From Lachnospiraceae bacterium (GTDB taxonomy: Bacteria > Bacillota_A > Clostridia > Lachnospirales > Lachnospiraceae): a DNA stretch of 64,000 nt. The notes under the pieces were generated by a model. The model was not told the DNA's origin and made no database searches. It worked only from the letters and a program-made list of their open reading frames with translations. Where the stretch lies: assembly GCA_024690425.1 (NCBI GenBank), contig JAILCT010000100.1, forward strand, positions 1 to 64,000, written 5' to 3'. This document shows positions 8,001-16,530 of the stretch, in pieces. The position numbers were made by a program, and so were the translations under genes. Within the stretch, counting starts at the first letter, position 1. Every line of letters begins with the position of its first letter.

Positions 8001-8732
8001 TTAGTCGTGGCGTTCATCCTCATTCATGAAGCACTCGCAGAACCTTCCGGAGAAGGATGCAGGCTCGCCGGCTTCATCAAGGTGACGGATATCACCGAAG
8101 GAAGTCATCCTGAAGGAGGCAATCCCCTGCCTGCGCTCTTCGGTCACGACAGTCGTCACGGATGTGGGAGCTGCTATCATGCCATGCCACAGGACCATGG
8201 GCGAAGCACCGAAGAGGTGGCTGAGCATAAGGGCTGTTACACCGAAGTGGCAGAAGAGGGCAAGAGTATCATTGTTCGGGCGGACGGCCCTGTATATGCG
8301 GCCATCACGTTCATAACCATGTGCTGCAAGAAGGTCATCGAGTCCCTTCCATACAGCTTCCGCATTTTCCCTTATATTTCCTGCTTTGAGTATGTCATCA
8401 TCATACCATGCGTCACGATCATAGAAACAGTCACGTACTGTCCAGTCCTGAGGGAGCCAGTCCCAGCAGATATGTGTCCGCTCAGGTGAGTCAGGGCGGA
8501 CTATCTGGGGGTCAAATTCTCTGAGCCAGTCATATGTCACAGCCTCCATATTCATTGCTTCAAGACACGGCTTTGCAGTAAGCTGTGCCCTCCCCAGCGG
8601 GGAGACGAAGCACTCATCCACATGGGTTTTTGCCATTCGCTTAGCCAGGAGAGCGGCTTCACGAACGCCCTTTTCGGTAAGGGAGTCGGTTACATAATCG
8701 GGATCTCCGTGGCGGATAAATAATAGTTTCAT
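8001..8732 (-). CDS. Histidine phosphatase family protein
   Basis: About 243 residues from the ATG at 8732, which follows a clear AAAGGAG; the longer frame to 8795 overlaps the upstream gene and is not needed. The N-terminus carries the phosphohistidine motif (FIRHGD, His8), with SPLGRAQLTA and a late FCHFG providing the second histidine, as in phosphoglycerate-mutase-like phosphatases. The substrate cannot be told from sequence. It lies 10 bp after the YfiH-type gene and 51 bp before the radical SAM gene in the same leftward operon. Confidence 0.8.
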   Translation of the reverse strand: MKLLFIRHGDPDYVTDSLTEKGVREAALLAKRMAKTHVDECFVSPLGRAQLTAKPCLEAMNMEAVTYDWLREFDPQIVRPDSPERTHICWDWLPQDWTVRDCFYDRDAWYDDDILKAGNIRENAEAVWKGLDDLLAAHGYERDGRIYRAVRPNNDTLALFCHFGVTALMLSHLFGASPMVLWHGMIAAPTSVTTVVTEERRQGIASFRMTSFGDIRHLDEAGEPASFSGRFCECFMNEDERHD

Positions 8733-8742
8733 AACATCTCCT

Positions 8743-9579
8743 TTATATGATTCCAAGGAAACCGGCCATATTGCCGCGCTTCCCCTTTGATGCACGGTGA
8801 GAGAACAGATAATCGGGATTACAGCATGTGCATATCCCGGGCATCTCTATATTGCCTTCAGGTACGCCTGATTCAAGCATTATAAGGCGGTTGGCGGCCC
8901 GAAGATCGAGCAGGTACTTATTGTGTCTCTTGCTCATCAGGAACTTGTGCTCGTCAAGTGTATCGCCCGCAGTAAGAAGACAGCCGGGGAATTCCTTCAT
9001 GAACTCATCGGCGACGTCTTCACTTACCTCATAGCAGTCCATACATATTGAAGGGCCTATCGCACATATAAGATCGGAAGGATCCGTTCCGAAGTTATCA
9101 TGCATTGCCTTTATGGTTACCTGGCCCATCCTGTTTACGGTGCCGCGCCAGCCCGAGTGGGACAGGCCTATTGCCCTGTTGACCGGATCGACGAAGAAGA
9201 GAGGGACACAGTCGGCATAGAAGGTGGTAAGGACAAGACCCGGCTGCGCGGTTATAAGTCCGTCAACGTCATTATAGCCTGTCGGTCTGGTAACACCCTT
9301 GCCCGCATCATCCGCTGTTACAAGACGTACATTTACCGTGTGCGTCTGTACACCCGTGACAAGATCACCCGGTGAACAGCCAAGGACTCCGGCCATGCGC
9401 CTGAAGTTCTCATCTACATTCTCCCTGACATCTCCTCTTGTATATCCGAGATTCATGGAAGAGTAGATGCCCCGGCTTACTCCGCCGATCCGTGTGGAGA
9501 AGGCATGCCGTATTCCGGGGATCATTCCTATATTTTCAAATGTAAGATATTCAACACCATCGTGCGTGTTCTTTATCAT
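8743..9579 (-). CDS. YfiH/LACC1-type multicopper-like enzyme (purine nucleoside phosphorylase family)
   Basis: About 278 residues from ATG 9579, preceded by GGGAGG. The ATG at 9621 lies almost at the predicted transcription start and lacks an SD. Family motifs are TGVQTHT, FYADCVPLFF, LSHSGWRGT and the Cys-rich CTCCN...FSHR, which together form the zinc site (His, Cys, His). The family was annotated as polyphenol oxidase/laccase; characterised members act as purine nucleoside phosphorylases/adenosine deaminases. It is first in a three-gene leftward operon driven by the promoter at 9626-9654. Confidence 0.85.
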   Translation of the reverse strand: MIKNTHDGVEYLTFENIGMIPGIRHAFSTRIGGVSRGIYSSMNLGYTRGDVRENVDENFRRMAGVLGCSPGDLVTGVQTHTVNVRLVTADDAGKGVTRPTGYNDVDGLITAQPGLVLTTFYADCVPLFFVDPVNRAIGLSHSGWRGTVNRMGQVTIKAMHDNFGTDPSDLICAIGPSICMDCYEVSEDVADEFMKEFPGCLLTAGDTLDEHKFLMSKRHNKYLLDLRAANRLIMLESGVPEGNIEMPGICTCCNPDYLFSHRASKGKRGNMAGFLGII

Positions 9580-9625
9580 AAGTGCCTCCCGGTATATCCA
9601 TGCGTCCGGCAGGATATCCATAAAC

Positions 9626-9654
9626 AGTATAACGGAAACGTGTCAACTTGGCAA
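9626..9654 (-). promoter_or_regulatory. Promoter of the YfiH-phosphatase-radical SAM operon
   Basis: On the minus strand TTGCCA (9654-9649) and TATACT (9631-9626) are 17 bp apart. The predicted start near 9620 falls at the upstream ATG (9621) and supports the internal ATG at 9579 as the real start of the YfiH-type gene. Confidence 0.6.
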
Positions 9655-9659
9655 AAAAG

Positions 9660-9705
9660 TTGTTTTGGGGATTAAAGTGGAGTACAATGAACATGTTAAC
9701 ATGTT
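9660..9705 (+). promoter_or_regulatory. Promoter overlapped by a 16-bp palindrome
   Basis: TTGTTT (9660-9665) and TACAAT (9683-9688) are 17 bp apart. A perfect palindrome AACATGTTAACATGTT follows at 9690-9705, exactly where transcription should start (~9695). This is the geometry of a repressor operator controlling the receptor gene at 9721. The regulator is not identifiable here. Confidence 0.5.
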
Positions 9706-9720
9706 ATAGGGGTGGATGAA

Positions 9721-10929
9721 GTGGGAAACAATGATAATAACGGCAAGGGAATGAAATTTTCAAAAGCGGTAAACAGGATAATGCCCGCAGCGATAGTCAT
9801 TATGCTGCTGATAAGTGTATGCTATCTTGTGGCCGGACAGATGCTTCTTGTGAACGACAGAGGGGTGAGTTCCGGGGACAGCCAGTGCCTTGATCATTAT
9901 TTCGAAGTAAAGCGTGAGGATGGCGGGTACGAGAGCATAACGATCCCCGGCACCTATGAACAGTACGGGGATGGTGAACTGGTACTTACAACCGAACTTA
10001 CACCGAATGTTATCGATGAGTGGCTCATGATATGGAATATGGGACATGTGCTGAATGTGTATATAGATGATGAACTGCGCTCGGCGGTCAATATCGACGG
10101 AAGAAGGCTCTTTAAGGGATATATGGTTTATCAGTTTGATTTTGTCAGGCTTAAAGAGAGTGACACAGGGAAGACACTGAGCATTCATTTTCCGGAATAT
10201 GCCAATGAAAATCACCAGCTGGGGTCTGTATATACGGGGGACAAGGCATCGCTCCTTCTTAGGGCGATACGCCCGTACCAGTTTTCACTGGTTCTCGGAC
10301 TTGTGATGGTTGCTGTCGGCATCATTACAATAGTGAGGGTAAGGGTCCTGCCAAGGAAGGACGAGAGGGCTTATGAGCTTTTCTATATGAGTGCCGGAGT
10401 TACGTTTGCATCGGCCTGGTTTTTATTTAATTCACCGGCCGCACAGTTCCTGTTCCCGAATATAGAGACGGCGAAGGACTGTGCATTTTTCTTCGCATCC
10501 ATGATCGCGCTTCCCTTCCTTATGTATATCGGAAGGCTGCTGAAGGGAAGGTATGCGGTTAGCCTGTCTGTACTTAAGATACTTGCGGTCATCAGTTATC
10601 TGATCCTTACGGTGGGCTTTTTCTTTACGGACTTCTCAATAAATGATCTGTTCATACCTACGGAGATAACGGATGTTGCATCTTTGGGAGTTACGCTTGC
10701 GATCCTGACGGGTGATATACAGAGCAGGAGGATAAGAGAGTATTATCTTGCTGCAGTGGGTCTGGTAGGATTTGTTGCGCTGGCCCTCATATATGTGATC
10801 CTCTTTATCCTCTTTCCGTTCAGGGGGGATGGCGGAGCAGTGCTCATGCTGGGAATAGTCCTTTTGTACTTTACTTCGATGGGTTCGTATTTTAAGAACA
10901 AAGTCAGGGGCAGGAAGCCATCGGCTTAA
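9721..10929 (+). CDS. 7TM receptor-like protein with extracellular domain, no output domain
   Basis: About 402 residues. GTG at 9721 lies 7 nt after AGGGG; a GTG at 9712 is also in frame but has no SD. One membrane segment (~residues 15-35) is followed by an extracellular region (~40-180) rich in beta strands, then about seven membrane helices (~185-390). This is the layout of 7TMR-DISM proteins, which usually end in a GGDEF, kinase or phosphatase domain; here the protein stops with a short basic tail (KNKVRGRK). The ligand is unknown, and a signalling role would need a separate partner. A clostripain-like protease gene follows with its own promoter. Confidence 0.6.
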   Translation: MGNNDNNGKGMKFSKAVNRIMPAAIVIMLLISVCYLVAGQMLLVNDRGVSSGDSQCLDHYFEVKREDGGYESITIPGTYEQYGDGELVLTTELTPNVIDEWLMIWNMGHVLNVYIDDELRSAVNIDGRRLFKGYMVYQFDFVRLKESDTGKTLSIHFPEYANENHQLGSVYTGDKASLLLRAIRPYQFSLVLGLVMVAVGIITIVRVRVLPRKDERAYELFYMSAGVTFASAWFLFNSPAAQFLFPNIETAKDCAFFFASMIALPFLMYIGRLLKGRYAVSLSVLKILAVISYLILTVGFFFTDFSINDLFIPTEITDVASLGVTLAILTGDIQSRRIREYYLAAVGLVGFVALALIYVILFILFPFRGDGGAVLMLGIVLLYFTSMGSYFKNKVRGRKPSA

Positions 10930-10942
10930 TTGACAGCGGATA

Positions 10943-10971
10943 TGGACAAATAACCATATATTTAGTATACT
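10943..10971 (+). promoter_or_regulatory. Promoter of the clostripain-like gene
   Basis: TGGACA (10943-10948) and TATACT (10966-10971) are 17 bp apart. The leader then contains an imperfect hairpin at 10975-11009 (outer GCGGG/CCCGC, inner CCAC/GTGG) ending about 20 nt before the SD GGAGGTG. Confidence 0.55.
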
Positions 10972-11040
10972 TATGCGGGTATGACCACAAGCCATAGTGG
11001 AATGCCCGCTGATTTATGTTCATGATAACGGAGGTGGCAC

Positions 11041-13413
11041 ATGGCAGATAACAGACCGACAGGCCGGCAGAGGAAGGTCCTCGACGGCGGGATGGATGTA
11101 CATAAAAGGGGCGAAGGCCTTGGAACAGGTCCGGTAGGTTCGGGCGGAAGGCCGGAGGGCTCGTCAGGTGGTGGCGGCGGTCCGTTAAGGTCGGGCGGAA
11201 GTAAGCTCGCACTCGTTGCCATAGTTCTCCTTCTTCTGTTCGGAGGCGGAAGCAGCCTGTTCTCATCGGATTCGTCTGATGAGACATATAACGAACCTCA
11301 GGTGCAGCAGGAGCAGGGACAGGGACCGGGTCACAGCCTTGCAGACAGCACCGTTAATGAACCCTTCGCACCGGCAGGCCAGGGGAGTACTGCGGCCGAT
11401 ACCACTGTTGCGGAAGGGGCAAGGGATAAGTTTACAACATTGAAGGGTGACGGTTCCGATACCGTTACAATCATGGTATATATGTGCGGTACCGACCTTG
11501 AGAGCAGGCACGGAATGGCCACCAGCGACCTTAATGAGATGGCTAAGGCAACCCTGTCGGACAAGGTTAATATAATCGTGTACACGGGCGGATGCTCAAG
11601 GTGGACCAATAATGTTGTAAGCTCAAGGACCAACCAGATATACCGTGTTAAGAACGGCGGCCTTGAGTGCCTTGAAGCGGATATGGGTCCAGAAGTCATG
11701 GTTAAGCCTGCAACACTTACAGGCTTTATCAAATACTGTAATAAGAACTTTCCGGCGGACAGGAATGAGATAATCTTCTGGGATCACGGCGGCGGGTCCC
11801 TGAGCGGTTACGGATATGATGAGAAGAATGCCGGAAGCGGTTCGATGACTCTTGCAGGGATCAACACCGCCTTTAAGGATGCGGGAGTTAAGTTCGATTT
11901 TATCGGGTTTGATGCCTGCCTTATGGCGACCGTGGAGAATGCCCTGATGCTTGAACAGTACGGTGACTATCTGATCGCTTCCGAAGAGACTGAGCCGGGT
12001 GTGGGCTGGTATTATACCAACTGGCTGACAGCCCTGTCCAAGGATACGTCAATGCCGACCGTTGAGATAGGCAGACGTATAGTGGATGATTTTGTCGATG
12101 TATGCAATCAGAAGTGCCCCGGACAGAAGACGACCCTGTCGGTTGTTGACCTGGCAGAACTTAAGGCGACCGTGCCCACCGAGCTGACTGATTTTGCGAG
12201 ATCGACTAATGAACTTATCAAGAATAAGGAATACAAGCAGGTGTCGGATGCAAGGTACAATACAAGGGAATTCGCCCAGTCTTCGAAGATAGATCAGGTA
12301 GACCTTGTACACCTGTGCAAGAATATGGGAACGAGTGAGGGCAGCGATCTGGCTAAGGCGTTACAGGGTGCTGTCAAGTACAACAGGACAGCGACCTGCA
12401 TAAACAATGCCAACGGCCTGTCAATATACTTCCCGTATAAGAAGGCGGGTAATGTCAGGAATGCTCTTGCCACCTATCAGCAGATAGGCATGGATGAGGA
12501 ATACAGTAACTGTATCAAGGAATTCGCAGGACTTGAAGCGAGCGGCCAGATATCAGCGGGAGGTATGTCAAGCCCCATGCCTTCACTGTTCGGAACGCTG
12601 CTTGGCGGAGGTGTTTCCCAGGAACCTTCAGGCGGGAGCTATGACCTTATTTCCGGTATGCTCGGAAGCCTTCTGTCGGGTCAGACAAGTGCGGGAACTT
12701 ATGGGTTTGACAGCGGACTTCTCGACATCATGAGCGGAAGGTCATTGAGCAACGAGGAGACTGCCCAGTATATTTCGGATAATTACTTTAACGCCGATGA
12801 CCTTGTATGGACCAGGGATGGCGACGGCAACAGCGTGATCCATTTATCGGATGACCAGTGGAGCCTTATCAAGGAAGTTGAACTCAATATCTTCTTTGAC
12901 GACGGAGAAGGCTATATAGATCTGGGTCTTGATAATGTATTTACGATCGATGATGACGGTAATCTTATCGGTGATGACAGCAACATGGCGATGTCAATAG
13001 ACGGAGAGCCTGTAGCCTTCTATGTGCTGGATACGGTTGAGGACGGGAATGACACGATAACCACGGGTTACGTTCCTGCCCTGCTGAACGGAGAGAGGGT
13101 AGAGCTCATCATTGTATATGAGAATGAAGATGTCCCATATATAGCAGGAGCGAGAAGCGTATATATGAAGGGAGAGACCGAGACGATCGCCAAGAACCTT
13201 ACCGATGTCAAGGCAGGGGATAAGATCGATTTTCTGTGTGATTATTATTCCTATGACGGTGAGTATCAGGATTCTTATATGCTCGGTGAACAGATCACAT
13301 TATCTGATGATGTTGAGATAGGATATCGTGATTACGGTGACAATGATGCCAGGATAATGTACCGGTTAACGGACATATATCAGCAACATTACTGGACCCC
13401 GGTAATGCCATAG
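11041..13413 (+). CDS. Membrane-anchored clostripain-family (C11) cysteine peptidase
   Basis: 790 residues. Residues 1-54 are basic and Gly-rich (GGGGG at 43-47), followed by one membrane helix (~55-68), so the bulk probably lies outside the cell. Residues ~140-500 match the C11 peptidase family, which cleaves after Arg: YMCGTDLES, the catalytic His249 in WDHGGG, and Cys293 in GFDACLM. Residues ~540-590 are Ser/Gly-rich, and the last ~200 residues form an acidic beta-rich domain of unknown role. The Gly-rich N-terminus lies before the membrane segment and so should be cytoplasmic. SD GGAGGTG precedes the ATG. Confidence 0.85.
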   Translation: MADNRPTGRQRKVLDGGMDVHKRGEGLGTGPVGSGGRPEGSSGGGGGPLRSGGSKLALVAIVLLLLFGGGSSLFSSDSSDETYNEPQVQQEQGQGPGHSLADSTVNEPFAPAGQGSTAADTTVAEGARDKFTTLKGDGSDTVTIMVYMCGTDLESRHGMATSDLNEMAKATLSDKVNIIVYTGGCSRWTNNVVSSRTNQIYRVKNGGLECLEADMGPEVMVKPATLTGFIKYCNKNFPADRNEIIFWDHGGGSLSGYGYDEKNAGSGSMTLAGINTAFKDAGVKFDFIGFDACLMATVENALMLEQYGDYLIASEETEPGVGWYYTNWLTALSKDTSMPTVEIGRRIVDDFVDVCNQKCPGQKTTLSVVDLAELKATVPTELTDFARSTNELIKNKEYKQVSDARYNTREFAQSSKIDQVDLVHLCKNMGTSEGSDLAKALQGAVKYNRTATCINNANGLSIYFPYKKAGNVRNALATYQQIGMDEEYSNCIKEFAGLEASGQISAGGMSSPMPSLFGTLLGGGVSQEPSGGSYDLISGMLGSLLSGQTSAGTYGFDSGLLDIMSGRSLSNEETAQYISDNYFNADDLVWTRDGDGNSVIHLSDDQWSLIKEVELNIFFDDGEGYIDLGLDNVFTIDDDGNLIGDDSNMAMSIDGEPVAFYVLDTVEDGNDTITTGYVPALLNGERVELIIVYENEDVPYIAGARSVYMKGETETIAKNLTDVKAGDKIDFLCDYYSYDGEYQDSYMLGEQITLSDDVEIGYRDYGDNDARIMYRLTDIYQQHYWTPVMP

Positions 13414-13428
13414 ATTTAAGAGGCTGAG

Positions 13429-14082
13429 ATGATAGACGGAATAATATTTGATGTCGACGGAACCCTGTGGGATTCAACGCCGATAGTAGAGAAGGCTTGG
13501 AACGAAGCACTTAAGGATAACGGGTTTGGGGATTATTCGGTGACGGCCGACCAGCTAAAGGGTCTCTTCGGTAAGCCCATGCCTGAGATAATAGAAGCGA
13601 TAATGCCGGGGGTATCCGAAGATAAGAGAGAAGAATTCGCACCCAAGTGCTACGGCTATGAGCACGAATACCTGACAAAAGAACCCGGTATAATGTACCC
13701 TAAGATAATAGAGACCATACGGGAACTTGCCGGATCGCATGAGATATATATAGTCAGCAACTGCCAGGCCGGATATATAGAACTGTTCCTGTCATGGAGT
13801 CATATAGATGATGTGGTCAGAGATCATGTATGTCTTGGAGACAACGGTCTCCTTAAGGCCGACAACATAAGATACATTGTGGACAAGCACGGACTTAAGG
13901 ATCCGGTATATATAGGCGACATCCAGGGAGATGCAGATGCATCGAAGGCCGCCGGTGTTAAGTTCATCCATGCTGCATACGGGTTCGGAAGTGTAAAGAA
14001 GGAAGATACCTACGCTTCGGTAACCGAATCTTGGGAACTGGTTAAAATTATAGGAAACGGAGAGGATCAGGGAAATGTTTAA
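13429..14082 (+). CDS. HAD-family hydrolase
   Basis: 217 residues. The nucleophile motif DVDGTLWDS (Asp8, Asp10) opens the protein; a helical cap resembling phosphoglycolate-phosphatase-like enzymes follows, with VSNC as motif II and YIGDIQGDADASKAAG as motif IV. The substrate is a phosphate ester that cannot be inferred further. It starts 15 bp after the protease gene, and its last 8 bp overlap the start of the secreted esterase gene, so the three are likely one transcript. Confidence 0.85.
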   Translation: MIDGIIFDVDGTLWDSTPIVEKAWNEALKDNGFGDYSVTADQLKGLFGKPMPEIIEAIMPGVSEDKREEFAPKCYGYEHEYLTKEPGIMYPKIIETIRELAGSHEIYIVSNCQAGYIELFLSWSHIDDVVRDHVCLGDNGLLKADNIRYIVDKHGLKDPVYIGDIQGDADASKAAGVKFIHAAYGFGSVKKEDTYASVTESWELVKIIGNGEDQGNV

Positions 14083-15235
14083 GTTCAGGGTATTAAGTAA
14101 AGGAATTGTGTCATTTATAGCCGCGGCTTCTGTTATAACAATGTCCGGCGGAGTAACTGTGGGAGCAACTACGACAACAGCAGGAGCGTGGCCTACACCC
14201 ATACCGACGCCTGCACCGGTGGCTCAACCGGCAGCAGTACAGCCCGCACCTGCAACCACAGCACAGTCGGCATCTGCAGCCCAGCCCACACCGGCAGCAA
14301 CAGACCAGCCGTCAGTACCTGCAGCAACCCAGGCACCGGTAACACCCAATCCCATACCGGCATCACAGGCGCCGTCGATTCTGTCCGTAACGGATATAAT
14401 CGCACTTGTGGGACATCCCAGGCTTAACACCACTCCGGTTGCCAGCCAGGCACCCGTTGTGACAAGCGTGGCTGCAACAGACACACCGGTGATGGTAGAC
14501 CTTATCATTTTCGCCGGACAGTCCAATATGTCGGGTAACGGCGGTAATGCAGCTTTGGCACCTGCAGTTCCTGCAGGAGCAGGCTTTGAATACAGGCCCA
14601 CTTCATCGCCCAATGCTCTTTACCCGCTTGCTGAGCCTTTCGGAAGGAATGAAAGAGGATTTATAAGTGATCAGCCGCAGTTCCAGAACGGTACCATGGT
14701 CTCGGCATTTGTGAATACATATTTCCAGAAGACAGGAGTACCTGTTGTCGCGGTTCCCGCCACCTGCGGGGGAACGGATTCCTCCTTCTGGGCATCACCC
14801 GCAGCCAAGGCCGACCTTCTGTCAAGATACAACAAGGCCAAGGCCTATCTTGAGAAGAATAACTTCAAGGTTAGAAAGAAGTTCCTTGTTTTCATGCAGG
14901 GTGAATCGGATGCGGTAAAGGGGATATCGGCCTTCGATTACAAGAACAATTTGACCAGTGCTTTCCAGCCTCTTCTTGCGGGCGGCCTGGACCAGGTATT
15001 CCTTATAACACCCGGTTATGCGGTAAACGGGATGTTCTCATATGATGATGTGGTCAACGCACAGACCGATCTGTGTAATTCGAATAACATGTTCACCCTT
15101 GCTTCGAATGTGCTCCATTCACAGTCCATGAACGTTTACCTTGATGATGCGGTCCACTATAACCAGCAGGGCCTTAACCTTGCAGGCAGTTCCGCAGCGG
15201 GCAGGGTAGCAGCTTTCGCGGGCGGTATAAAATAA
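14075..15235 (+). CDS. Secreted SGNH-type carbohydrate esterase (sialate O-acetylesterase-like)
   Basis: 386 residues. A signal peptide (~1-32) is followed by a long Pro/Ala/Thr-rich linker (~37-135). Residues ~140-386 form an SGNH hydrolase of the SASA/DUF303 type: the nucleophile Ser150 in FAGQSNM, QGESD further on, and the catalytic DxxH near the end (Asp358, His361). Such enzymes remove acetyl groups from sugars, in rumen and gut bacteria often from plant polysaccharides. The linker suggests display on or near the cell surface. The start overlaps the HAD gene by 8 bp. Confidence 0.85.
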   Translation: MFKFRVLSKGIVSFIAAASVITMSGGVTVGATTTTAGAWPTPIPTPAPVAQPAAVQPAPATTAQSASAAQPTPAATDQPSVPAATQAPVTPNPIPASQAPSILSVTDIIALVGHPRLNTTPVASQAPVVTSVAATDTPVMVDLIIFAGQSNMSGNGGNAALAPAVPAGAGFEYRPTSSPNALYPLAEPFGRNERGFISDQPQFQNGTMVSAFVNTYFQKTGVPVVAVPATCGGTDSSFWASPAAKADLLSRYNKAKAYLEKNNFKVRKKFLVFMQGESDAVKGISAFDYKNNLTSAFQPLLAGGLDQVFLITPGYAVNGMFSYDDVVNAQTDLCNSNNMFTLASNVLHSQSMNVYLDDAVHYNQQGLNLAGSSAAGRVAAFAGGIK

Positions 15236-15253
15236 GGCGGGGAGTGATTTGGG

Positions 15254-15835
15254 ATGAAGATAATACTTGGTTCGGCTTCTCCCAGGCGTAAGGATATACT
15301 TACGCAGGCCGGAATAGAATACGAGGTCATCGTAAGTGACTGCGAAGAAGTGATAACCGAATACCTGCCGCAGAATGTGGTAAGGGAACTGTCTGCGCAG
15401 AAGGCGGAAGATGTCCTGAAAAAGGCCCTGGATAAATACGGAGACGGGGAGGATATCCTTGTGATAGGTGCCGATACCGTCGTTGCTTTTGAAGATAACA
15501 TTTACGGTAAGCCATCTGACAGGGATGAGGCCGTAAGGATGCTTAAGAACCTGTCGGGACGGACGCATCAGGTCTATACGGGAGTGACTGTCATAAGAGG
15601 AGATTCAAGGATCAACTTTGCCGACTGTACGGATGTGTCGGTTTATGATGTTTCGGATGATGAGATAGAAAGATATGTCGATTCCGGTGAGCCTATGGAT
15701 AAGGCCGGAGCCTATGCGATTCAGGGTGGATTTGCCAGATATATAAGAGAGATCAGGGGAGAGTACAATAATGTGGTCGGTTTCCCTATCGCAAGGACCC
15801 TGCATGAGCTGAAGAAGGCAGGAATAAACTTATAG
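15254..15835 (+). CDS. maf: Maf-family nucleotide pyrophosphatase
   Basis: 193 residues, the usual length. Maf proteins hydrolyse nucleoside triphosphates such as dTTP/UTP or modified nucleotides to monophosphates and pyrophosphate. Signatures are GSASPRRKDIL at the N-terminus, GADTVV with the catalytic Asp, and SGRTHQVYTGV. The gene lies 18 bp after the esterase gene with SD GGGGAG and ends 4 bp before the convergent hemolysin III gene; I see no terminator between them. Confidence 0.9.
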   Translation: MKIILGSASPRRKDILTQAGIEYEVIVSDCEEVITEYLPQNVVRELSAQKAEDVLKKALDKYGDGEDILVIGADTVVAFEDNIYGKPSDRDEAVRMLKNLSGRTHQVYTGVTVIRGDSRINFADCTDVSVYDVSDDEIERYVDSGEPMDKAGAYAIQGGFARYIREIRGEYNNVVGFPIARTLHELKKAGINL

Positions 15836-15839
15836 AAAA

Positions 15840-16517
15840 CTATATTACATAAAAGATCATCGCAAAGAAGTGGAGTATGCTTCCCGCAAGAACGAAGAGA
15901 TGGAAGATCGAGTGGACCCATTTAAGCTTCTTGCCGATGCCATATAAAATGGCACCTATCGTATAACACAGACCTCCGCCCATGAGCCAGAAGAAGCCCT
16001 TTAAGGATATGGCTTCGATCAGAGGCCTGAATGCAAATATTATGCCCCATCCCATGCCTACATAACATATCATGGAAAATACCTGATATTTCTTTATATC
16101 GATCGCGGTAAGGGTTATGGCAAGAGCTGCCAGTCCCCATATGATACCGAACATAACCCAGCAGGCAACGAGGGATACACGTCTGAGTCCCGCAAGACAT
16201 ACGGGAGTGTAGGTTCCTGCTATGAGAAAATATATCGTGCAGTGGTCAAGAACCTGGAGGACCTTCTTACCCATGTTGGGGCGAAGACCGTGATAGATGC
16301 TTGACATGGTATACAGCATGATGAGCGAAGCTCCGTATATGGATGACCCGACAACGGCCCAGGGATCGTGGTGGCTTGCCGAGATCACGACACACAGGAC
16401 CAGGGCTGCTATTCCCAAAGCAGCTCCCACTATATGCGATACCATATTGAATATCTCTTCCCCCTTGGTATAAGAGGGAAGGATACGGTCTCTTAATTTT
16501 GTTCTTGCAACTGCCAT
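15840..16517 (-). CDS. Hemolysin III/PAQR family membrane protein
   Basis: 225 residues with seven hydrophobic segments. Conserved PAQR features are the SHIVGA segment near residue 27, SSIYHGL near 80, and a late HSIFHLFVLAGSILHFF with the metal-binding histidines. The family is called hemolysin III (TrhA/YqfA type in bacteria) and probably acts in membrane lipid homeostasis. It is second in a leftward pair, 13 bp after the B12-binding radical SAM gene. Confidence 0.88.
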   Translation of the reverse strand: MAVARTKLRDRILPSYTKGEEIFNMVSHIVGAALGIAALVLCVVISASHHDPWAVVGSSIYGASLIMLYTMSSIYHGLRPNMGKKVLQVLDHCTIYFLIAGTYTPVCLAGLRRVSLVACWVMFGIIWGLAALAITLTAIDIKKYQVFSMICYVGMGWGIIFAFRPLIEAISLKGFFWLMGGGLCYTIGAILYGIGKKLKWVHSIFHLFVLAGSILHFFAMIFYVI

Positions 16518-16530
16518 AAAAGACTCCTGA

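Noticed and set aside
10975..11009. Terminator in the clostripain leader
   Set aside because: The stem is imperfect and no T-run follows; it is only a leader hairpin.
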